DNA of 64,000 nucleotides. It comes from Cyclospora cayetanensis (taxonomy: Eukaryota > Apicomplexa > Conoidasida > Eucoccidiorida > Eimeriidae). Location: NCBI RefSeq assembly GCF_002999335.1, contig NW_020312602.1:1-64000 (forward strand), given 5' to 3'. Below the pieces are notes generated by a model. It was not told the DNA's origin, did no database searches, and saw only the letters and a list, made by a program, of their open reading frames with translations. Within the stretch, counting starts at the first letter, position 1. The number at the start of each line of letters is the position of its first letter. Position numbers and translations under genes: made by a program. Below are positions 50,336 through 60,330 of this stretch, one piece after another.

Positions 50336-53300
50336 ATGGCGCCTAAAGAGGGCACGCTCCACATTGTTTTGGTCGAGGGTTCTATTGCACAGCGGCTGGT
50401 AATTGGAGATAGTTTGGCATTGTGCGGCATCTGGTGCACAATATTTGAAACTCCTTCTCAAGCCATAGACTTCCTTGATTTTCTTTCGCGCAAAGGCTCT
50501 GGTAGCGAGCTGCCAGATGTTGCGAACGATTCGTCCAATTCCAGTCAATCCATTCCCATCCCAGGTAGCCCTCTTCTCCCCAAAAGCGTACTTGAAGCTG
50601 TCGGCCCGTTCGAAAATCCAGGTACTGGAGGAGATATCAGGACTACGCCATACTTGGATGTGGATGGGATACCCGCTGAGCACGAATCTCGAAAGGAGGA
50701 GGAAGACCTGGTTTGCAAGCAACACGCGGCAACTGTTTCCGTAGCTGCCATTAGCAGGGGAAGAAATGCAAGGCGAAGCTTTGCTGCCATGCGATCTTCT
50801 TCGGGGGAGAACCGGCATCTTCCACGACACGGCTATCACCCCGTGAATCAGCGCTGGCAATACACTGCTGCGTCGAGTCACATGCTCAGTGCACCTTCCA
50901 AGCACCGCAAGCGGAACTTGGTCAGGGTTTGCAGAGGCCAGCACGCTGGGGGAGGACGCCTGCTACGCAGTCCTCTCGAAGATGTTCACCTTGTACTCTG
51001 CGATATAAGCTTTTCAGACGAAAAGGTGGGCCCAACTATATAAGGAGACCGTTGCAAGTTCTCATTCAGCTTGAACAAGAAAAGAAGATTCTGGGAGAAT
51101 GCAGAGGCATGCACTAGCCAGCCCGGGATATTTATGGGATTCCAACTTGTGACACATTTTACATACGTTTTGTTTTGTGAATCCAGGAAGTTCTTCGCTT
51201 GCTCATGTATACCCAGAATTCCTCGATAGCCCCGCGTACCAGCATCCCATTCCTGCTTTTAGCAAGCCCCGAAGAGCCTGCAGCGAATATTTCACGGTAG
51301 GTTTAGACTATCAAACATGACACTCCTATGTTCAGCTGGCCACATAGTGTTCTTGAGTGTGTATAGCGAAATGGGCGGGGTCCTAGCTGCACATACAACG
51401 ACAATTCTCCAAGTTGCTGCTCGATGAGTTCTACAGGATACTTGCTGCCGGCGCTTCGGGCTGTTTAAGGACTCCATTGGGTGTAAATGATGCTGCCAGC
51501 CTGTGGACATATGCGAATTCCAAGCCACAGTCTCCAGCAGCCAAAGGAGGAAATGGCTACACTGCTGGCGCAGATAAACCGGATCCGCTCCCTCTAGATG
51601 AAGATAAAAACTGTAATGACCAAGCCGATGGTTTAACACATGTGTACGAGCAACTTGGTATTATTGGAAGGGGTGCAACAAGCATAATATACCTTGTACG
51701 GCGTCTGTCGGACTTAAAGTTGTTGGCTCTAAAAGAAATTTGCCTCGGGGTATTTTCTCCGCGGGAGAGGGCGATGACAATGAATGAAATTGCCATTATG
51801 CGGGTGGGCCAAGCAACTTTTTTTCCGGAGGTTTAGCCATTCACTCTGCGTCATGTTAAAGCCATGCCATCTGAGAAGTCACTTAAGGGCGCACGATCCT
51901 CTCCAGGGTGGGTGCAAGTGCGCTATATAATCTTGTTGTTTATTGTGAGGAATTCCATATCTGTTTGAATCCGGATTCTCAGCACCTTGGAGATCCGCCG
52001 ATGATTAGCTACACTGACAGCTGGCTAGAAGGCGATACCCTCAAGATCATTATGGAATATCCAGGCGGGGGCACGCTTTACGACTGTATCCAGATTTACA
52101 AGAAGCTCAGGAAACCGATTCCCTTCGAGCTTATCGCGAGTGAGAACACATCCTCGCCATGACTTGTTGAGTGAAATCGATTTCGGTTTCCTCTTTTTTG
52201 CAGCCACAGTTTTTGTGTGAGTTATAATTAGTTAGACGGTAAATGAAATACTGGATTTGCTGTAAGGTTCAGCCAAAGTCTTTATAAGGTGGTTGCTGGT
52301 TGCTGTTGTCTATCTTAGAGTGTAGAGTGCAAAGTAACGGCTTGAGTCCAGAGAGCTAAGCAATTGGCGGTTCAACACGATTTTTAGTGAAATGAAGGTG
52401 GCAACAAGTATAGATCTGCAAGGGGGTTTATCCAGAAAATTTGATTGCAGAATGGACTGCCTCCTTGGCAGTCGGCCTGGAAATCCTTCACATGCATAAT
52501 ATTATCCACAGGGATCTCAAAGGGCAAAACGTGCTCCTCACGGAAGACCTAGACATTCGCCTATGCGATTTTGGTACGCTATGCACGGTCTCCGTGGATG
52601 ACCCTTACAATGCGGCTGCTCGAGTCCCAATGTATATGTCAGGTACGTCTATGAAAACTGTTTGAATGCAGGAGTCAGCAAGCTACTGAGTGCCAAGACG
52701 ATGATGGCCAGAACTGCAATCGGAACACCTTTTTTCATGAGCCCCGGTGAGCTCTGACCGCATGTATCATGAACAATTCTCCATTTTTGTCATAATTAAG
52801 GGGCTCTACCCCCGATGTACAGCGCTGATACCACATAGTGCAGCCTGCGTTTGCAGAGGTTTCTTCGGGGACGCCATACAGCACGCCAAGTGACTTGTGG
52901 GCTCTGGGCGTACTGCTTTACGAAGTGCTTCACCTGCGACGTCCCTTCGATGGTATGAGCATCCAAGCCTTGTTCCAGGTGGGTAATAACCTTCCATCAA
53001 CGGATAGATGTCCGACCTCTATCAAAAGCATCGCTACAATATGCTCCAGGAAAACTGAACTTGCATACAGCCCGAACAGGGGTAATGGGAAGGCATGCAT
53101 TTTAAAGCAGTAGTAACGACCCATCTTTGTGCAGCGCTTGTCCCTGCGTCCCACCATTGCAGGCAATCCAAAATGTGGAGCCTATTTGGCATGGCTACAG
53201 CAATTGCGACGATTTCTGTGTAGCTGAAGCAGGATGCCTTGAGAGCGACCGGGAAATAGAGACCTTGAGCCACGTGCGTCTCAGCAGCTTGGCAGTTCAT

Positions 53301-53600
53301 CAGGACCCTTCTGAATTGGCGGTAACAAAGCGTGTCGTGCGCTGTCACAGTATGTCAGACTTCCGGCGGATGCCTTTTGCAAGTGCTGAGGAGCGCACAT
53401 CCAGGCATTTACGCGAAATGCTGCATGAAGAACACAAATATGCAAAAGGAGGCCAGTTCGTCTCGAGCAGCGAGGAACGACAGCACACCAAGTGTTGCTT
53501 TTTGGCATCAAGGCGTCGGCAGCAGCTTCAAAAGCTTATCAAACTGCTATTATGCAAGAATCCATTGGACAGGCCCACAGCCCTCGAGTTCGTCCGCTGA
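50336..53600 (+). CDS. Receiver-like domain fused to a NEK-like Ser/Thr protein kinase
   Basis: Starts at AAAATGGC. Exons in frame: 50336-51025, 51187-51296, 51437-51803, 51983-52139, 52436-52642, 52672-52746, 52857-52978, 53163-53600, giving 721 residues. Residues 8-50 and 215-295 form a response-regulator receiver pattern: [19 protein letters not shown] (Asp223), [20 protein letters not shown]. The putative phospho-Asp is kept, but the second acidic-pocket Asp is Gly, the switch Thr is Ala and the conserved Lys is Thr. A 165-residue low-complexity insertion splits it. The kinase (about 335-721) has GRGATS, Lys366, Glu384, HRDLKGQN (466-473), DFG (486-488), [10 protein letters not shown] and [12 protein letters not shown], so it should be active. 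A 95-residue Ser/Arg-rich insertion sits before the [16 protein letters not shown] helix. The stop falls right at that helix, so further exons downstream may belong to it. Confidence 0.85.
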
Positions 53601-53691
53601 ACTGCGCACAATTGTCTGTGACATTTGAACCGTAAAAATGCGCGTAATTTCTTAGCAGCGGCACTGCTGCCAGTGATCTATTTCCTTCTAG

Positions 53692-54451
53692 CATTTACAG
53701 CGACTTTTCTGCCCCATGTATTCCTGCTGTTTGCGCAGCGTCTGTTGCCATCCGTTAATTATTCTGGACACCGTGAAGCTTCTGCAAAGCGCAAAGTCGC
53801 CAAGCTCAGTAGCTCTTCAGCTGAACGTCGTTAATCATTTGAAAAAGGCCGGATTCAAATGGGCCCTGGACCAGCCTGCACCTATTAAGAGCTTTCTTCC
53901 CAGGCTTGTTGATTCCGCACCAGAACAAACCATACTCAGGAAACTGGACTATAGAAACGGCCTATCAAGTGGCAACTGTCCTACGCCTCGACCAGTGCCA
54001 CTGGAGGTATTCGATGTACGTTGCGAAGTAGTACTGTGGCATCTGTAGATTTGATCACGCATAGAAAGCAGTTGTCCATTTACTGAACTGTTTTCTATTA
54101 GGGCTGTAGCGTTGAGATATTTTTTCTATCTTCGATTTTTCAACAAAACAAACGATTAGGAGCAGTTAGCAGGCTGCGTAGTGGTTTATTGACACATTGC
54201 TGTGGCTTTACTGCGCTTTTGCGTTGTCTCAGGCTCATTTGAGTAGGACAGTCAATTCCACACCGCAGGTCGAACGAGATATTCCTGAGCGATGTATTAA
54301 AGGGAATAAATACGTTCTGCCAGAAATCGAGTGCCCCACAACAGGTTCGAACGTAAAGCACTGCGCAGATTTAGCAAGGTCGCGGGGAAATGATGGACAG
54401 TGGCTATCATATGCCGCCACTGCGTCGAGATTTCCACGATCTGTACTTTGA
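53692..54451 (+). other. Candidate 3' exons of the receiver-kinase gene
   Basis: Two stretches read as coding. 53701-54015 (or from 53692) contains CHPLIILDTVKLLQ, which resembles the H-P-x-I helix that normally follows the last kinase helix, and ends at a GTACGT donor. 54233-54451 joins it in phase 0 and ends at TGA. To connect them to the kinase, a weak GTCCGC donor at 53592 must be used in place of the stop at 53598-53600. They may instead be the first exons of a separate gene. Confidence 0.45.
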
Positions 54452-54505
54452 TCGTTGATAGTGCACGGGGTTCTGTAGGCACCACTACCTTCCCAGCTTC
54501 AGTAG

Positions 54506-57500
54506 ATGACGAAGATACTGGATGTGGCGAATTCAGCACGCAATCTCACTGCTTTGCGTCCCTCAGAGACTTCAGGCCGTATGGTATCTGGCCAAAACCT
54601 TCGGCCTTGGCATTCACAATCAGGATGTCACCTTGATCCAGCAGATGCCCCACAATATATTGCTCTACAAAACTGGGAACTTGATCAACCAACTGTCGGG
54701 CGGTTGAAAGCGCCGGACTACGTGAAGGGACGTGCTGTGCCTATTGTGGATAGAACGCACAGGACACCGCGCGATGCAATTAGACTAGGGAAAGCTCACG
54801 CTCTGAATATAGGCACCTCTGCAAGCACACAGGACATTATGATCTACCGTGCTGTTGCTACTGCACACTCACCAGTGTCCTCTCCACTGATGACGCTTTC
54901 ATCAGCCCTCAACACACCGACGGATGAGAGGCGTTCGTCTTTCTTGAATGCGCAACAAACGGCGTCAGCGACAGGGGACGACGTCAAAAAGCTGCTTGCA
55001 ACCCCGGCCGTATCTACTCTGGTGTATAGTGAGCGCATTGTCGAGGAAGATGAATCGGGGCTTGATGTTCAAAAAATGGGGGAAGGATACGGATACTGCA
55101 CTACATCAGATGATCGTTTAGCATACTGGACGCCACAGAGCGTAATAAATGCACATGCCGACTGTCCTGTTACTCTCCGTACGCTGGCCTACATCCTGCA
55201 CCGACACTCGCTTAGGCTGCCACCCGTCCCACCCCAAAACTCGAAGTTAAGTATCCCAAGGCTCTTCATTGCAGCATTAGCTGCTACTGCGGCTGCAGCT
55301 ATGACGGCAGCGGCAGTTTCGAGTAGTGCCATGCTTGTAGTTATGTACAGGGACATCTCGAACGAGCACGCGCTGTCAACTGGTGAATTCTTATTTGCTT
55401 CCCTAATCGCGTCAGCTCTGCTGTGGACGGTAACCTTTGAAGTGGGACGTGGAAGATGTTTTGGCCAAAGAGAGTCAGGCGGTCTACATCTAGCTTCTGT
55501 AGCACTTGACTGGCTTCAAGGCTTTCTCCAAGTTAGCAAAGAAAGAGCTATCTTGCTCCTGCAGAGTGAGTCATAAAACCTGAACCAATCGCTGGTCATT
55601 GATCGTACGTAAAGGTTTTGGTTTTGTGAACTAAGCTCATTGGGAGAGGAAAACTTCTTGCGGTCTGGCTTTTTTTGGCTGTGCAGATATGGTTGACAGC
55701 CAATTCTACGATGTTGTATTCACCACAGAACCCCTCATCTCTCCGGGACTATGGGAGTTAGCCGTATGGTTTCAGAACATTCAAGATTGGCTTCTCGGGC
55801 GGCTTTACTGCCCACCCTCTATCGGGTTTATTACCAGGTCCCCATTGTCACTAGTTCGCGCTACCCCCCACATTCGAGACAATCGATTCAAGTGTAAAAG
55901 CACATGCCACGGATACCTGCCTGGTAGGCAGCTATCGTATGCGGATTCCATCGCACAGGCTGCATGTTTCGGCCTGTGGGGGAACGAGGAGCCTAGCGGT
56001 GTTAGCGAATGCAAACTGTCCAAGAGAAGAGGCCTTTCAAAAACGAATATCCGACTTCATCTCGTTATCCAGCTGGATGACGATCCACTATTCGTAAGCT
56101 GATCTCTTATGTGCTCTCTGCCAGCATACTCTGTCGAGCCTTCACCATACTAACGTATGCCTTCTCATCATGCAATTTATCCAAGCCTGCAGCATATGCT
56201 AGCGGTACGCTCGCCTCCGCAGGCGTCTGTTATTAGATTGCGAGTTCTTGGGCTTTTAATTTTGCGGTGTGGGTGAGGGACTGGCACAAGCAGCAGAATT
56301 CCTTGTGTGCTAGCGTTCGTCAACCGTAAGTATTCTTCCCGCACCGAAGGAAAGGACGTTTTTTCGTTTTTTGCTGTGGCAGATATCTATAGCGCTCCTC
56401 CGTGCTTACTGCAATATGTTGGGCACTGAATCGGCTAGAAGCACTCCGCTTAGCTGCTGCTCGTTATGCAGCTGCACAGCATTCGAGTTCCCACCGGAGC
56501 TTGTAAACAACGATGTACTGGCCCTCCAGAAGTCAGAGAGTTTCTGCGAGTAAGTGTAGCTCTCCCTTAATGTGGCTTCTTCAGCTTTTGTATTTACGTA
56601 CAGTCGACAGGTGTCCTAGATTGCGATTTTCACTAAGCTTGCAGTTCCTACAGCCTTCTTTGGCAGTGCAATAGGTCGCTTGCGGGGTACAATCAATACG
56701 GGCTTTGCAGTTGCACTTTTGCTTCCTGCTCCAGAATCAACCGACACATATCATCGATGGCAGCTTTGGAAACATCTCGTCTAACAAATATTCCTGTATA
56801 CGCGCGTTTGGCCTTCGCCATGAACATGGCGCAGCTTGTTCAGCGACGTAGCTTCATAATGGGTGGTGATCAAGGCGTGAACAGGGTTGGTGATCCTCTG
56901 TATGATACAGGGTCCTTGCGAAGCCGCTATTCGATGCTCACGAAACTCAGCGGTTGCCAAGTGGTAGCGTACACCGGGGCTGCCACACTATTGGGTATGT
57001 GCCTCCAGATGTCGTATGAATTGTGGGCTTTTGCGGCTGTAAGAAGAAATAACCAGATGACCGATATTCGTTATCCTGGCTTGCTGTTCTGCGTGTTGCG
57101 ATATGTATTCTTAGGAGTTTTGCTTGCCATTCTAGCGGGACATGGTGCTTCACCAGCGCATGTTCTATCCAGTGCCCTGAGTTTGTCTGTCTTGTTTGCC
57201 ACCGGAGCTTGCTTATGGTTCTTGAGGCCAAAGCGACCCCTCGAAGGAACGCCAGAGAATGCGTGCTGCCAGATGTCACCTTGGTAAAGGATTCCGTGAC
57301 TTGTGAAGGCAATGTCATGCAGTGACAAAACAGTCTATGGAGTTTGAGGGTAGTATGTAGAGTTGCTTGGCTTGTGTTCCTGGTTGTCGCAGGTTTATGT
57401 GCCAGGCTGTCTTATATGGGAAGCCATTGTCAGCTTCGATCCTTTCTAAGTATCTAAGTACAAGCAGCCCAACAGAAGCCTTTGGTTGGCGTGTAAGGAT

Positions 57501-59905
57501 ACTTTAAACCTCTTGGGAATTTAAAGCTTGCTATAGCTAAACGGCTGCAGCTCTAGACCACAGGTAAAGCAATTAGCTGTTGCGTGTCAAGTGTACTGCG
57601 GCTGACCATGCTTAGCTTTCTACTGTGTATGGCTGGTTTGATACAGATTGGAGACCCTCGTGCCCTATGCTTCATGCTGGGCGGCTGCTGCGGATTCTTT
57701 CCATTGCTTGCCTTTGACGCGTAAGGCACAGACATGATGGTCAGAGGGCTCAATATCGGCGCAGATAGCTGCCCCCTTAGTTGTTTAGAATGAATTTCTA
57801 CCACTGGATGTTGGGGCATGGTGTCGTCGGGCGATGAAGGAAGGAGTCTTTTGCCTGTTACGTATCTTTGCACTGGAAAAGAAAGACTGGAAGCGAGCAA
57901 AGTTTGCTAACAAGATTTTTGCAGGTTTCTCCCTGTTTTCTTTGACCACTTCAGGGACATCGATGTGCAGCTCTCTGCCTTTGTGCGAGAGTACTTGGCG
58001 ACTCATGTGCGGGCGCGCCGGGGAGAAATAATACTGCCGGCCTTCTTTCTAACTTATGCTTCCCTTTTTTACTCAACTCAGCGTATTTATTTCTGGCAAC
58101 AATCTGCTCAGCCACCACCAAAGCGTACAGTGCGGGGCTCTGATGGGTCAGCAGAAAGGCTTCTTTTACCTGCCTCACCGTTGCGTGTTGATGAAACACC
58201 TTTCAGCGGGCATTTTGAATCCTTAGACGTGGGAGGTAGGTACATATCCACGAAGCTTGGAAGGTCAACCGACAGCGAACATACCATGAAGACACTACGG
58301 CATGGATTACAGCATACCCATTTATCCGTTCCGTCGATACGGCCGAGAGTTACCCATGAAGATTCTGATGTAGCCTGTCATCCGCACCGCTGTGATCCAG
58401 CCATTCAGAGGGGGCGTTCGGCATTCAATCGCATGTATAGCGGTGCACGGTTTCCAATTAAGGGCCTGGAAAACCGAATGGTTCGTCCTACTGCGGACGG
58501 TGGTTTTCTGAGGAAGAAGGACCCTGTGGGTTTTCCAGCACAAGAGATATATTGTATGCCTCCTCGTACAGCGCATAGCTCTTGTTCTTTTGGGGCATCG
58601 TCATTTGGTAGACCAAAGTCACCCTCCGTTCTGAATGACGAGCAGCATTCGACGAGCTTGCCTCGGTGTTATGAAGCAGCGCTTTTAGAGCGGCCTGCGG
58701 CAGAGCAACCTGCTTCTTTGGAGGCACTGCTCTCGAACGGCGAACACTTGGTACGAAGTGGCCTACCGAAGGAGGAACCGCTGCCGCAGCTCAACAGGGC
58801 GGTCTCACGTGACACGTGGAAGCCCAAAGACCCATTCCTTGCAGCTCTTATGAAGCGACAGGTACCCAAAGAAAGCACTCCCGCTGTAGCCCCAGCGGGC
58901 GATACGTCCACTAAATCCATGGAAAGCAAGTGGGTTGTTGCTGATGAATCCGTGGATGGTGCATCCTGGAGAACGGAACGTGGGCGTCCGGGTGCCAATC
59001 TTTCAGAAGCATTGGCAAGCGACCATTTTAGTGCGTCTGGGTATGATCAGAGTGATAATGTATTGCGCCACAGCCCACAGCTGCATGCTTTGGGATGCGG
59101 TTTGCAACCACAGACATGGAAATTTCAGGGTCACGCATTCGCCACTATCAAGGGCGTAGAGGCTCGCGCTCAATCTCAGTCATCCGCATCACGAACACCG
59201 GCTTTAGGATACAAGGGGTTGGAGCAGAATGAGCAGAGAGAAGGTAGACGACATTCCGGCCTTGGGGGCACAGGTCGGACTAACGAAGTTTCAGCATCTC
59301 CGCAGCTTATGACTTCAGCGTTTTCAGCACGACGTGCGTTGTGGAGCAAAAAGGCAGATATCCTTGATTGGCTCGTCCCACGCTGCACTTGTGGTGCTCT
59401 GAACGCTGCCAACAACTGGTTTAAATCGGAGGATCCAAGGCGGTCACCAATAAGTAACTGTGCGCAAGCCTGTTGCACCTGTGTCGACCGAGCTTTGAAG
59501 CGTGCAGTAAAGCCTGATTCTGAGAACTCTCAGAGTTGGGCAACACTGCTAATGGAGCAACGCGTTGAAGCACTTGCAGGCGGTACCAACGGTTCGCACT
59601 GCCCTATGGGGAGGTATTGCAGGAGGCTGTCGTCTGCAAACGAAGCACAAAGAACATCTAGAAGCCTCCCGGGGGAGTTTTGCGTTCCATGCCCACCTGC
59701 GCCCTCGCCTGCGTACGAGAACCTCAACAAGCAGGCCCGTGAGACATCACAGCGATTCACGCTGATATGGTGGTTAGCACAGCACCGTGCAGTGGACCTC
59801 TTGTTGGCTCCCGAGCTGGTTAATGATTGCATTCAGGGATGGATGGAATGGAAGCCCTATATTGTTGAACCTGTTCCGTTAGGAACACACCCTTTTGCTC
59901 CGTAG
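54506..59905 (+). CDS. Unrecognised multi-pass membrane protein with long cytosolic tail
   Basis: Six exons join perfectly in phase: 54506-55565, 55687-56093, 56383-56549, 56735-57283, 57616-57720 and 57925-59905, giving about 1,422 residues if the ATG at 54506 is the start. A TAG immediately precedes that ATG, so 54506 is either a true start or a splice acceptor linking to the kinase exons upstream. Hydrophobic helices occur in LFIAALAATAAAAMTAAAV and the next segment (about 55265-55440). More lie in exon 4 (about 56970-57240, three or four helices), exon 5, and the start of exon 6 (LPAFFLTYASLFY). A Ser/Arg-rich tail of about 600 residues follows, with scattered Cys pairs (CTCGALNAANN, CAQACCTCVD) and a final Trp-rich helix. 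I know no family with this layout. It is placed head-to-tail after the kinase. Confidence 0.7.
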
Positions 59906-60330
59906 CAAGGTCAAACTGCCGATGGTGCAGGTGAACACATGGCCACGGAGCCACGTTGGCGCCGCATACTCCGGAAGTGTGATACCACTTCCACACTTGC
60001 CCGTAATGCTTACTGCTTCGCTTTATTGATAAGCTAGCCAAGTGCTGTATGCACAGCTGCCGTGATAAAGGCGCACTAGGGCATGAAACTCGCACTCATT
60101 TGCGTTTAAGACGACATAACGAATGCCAGTCTGTGTCAACAACATGCTTCTAGAAGCAGACATCTCTGAGTCTGTATGGTAGACGTTCTCAGTCCAATAA
60201 CGCAGCGTGTCAGTAGGGCCAGTATACACCTAGTGCTTAAAAGGGCTTAAAGTAAAAAAATGATTAAGTTTCCGGAATATGCAGAGCTTTGCTATGGGAA
60301 CTAGAGGGGTGCCAGAATAACAAGATAGAT
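59906..60330. other. Short convergent spacer
   Basis: 425 bp between the multi-pass protein gene (+) and the gene that ends at 60331 (-). Nothing else is supported. Confidence 0.4.

Noticed and set aside
50132..50944. 270-codon frame on - over the kinase start
   Set aside because: Opposite-strand shadow of the receiver-kinase first exon and of the retroelement remnant.
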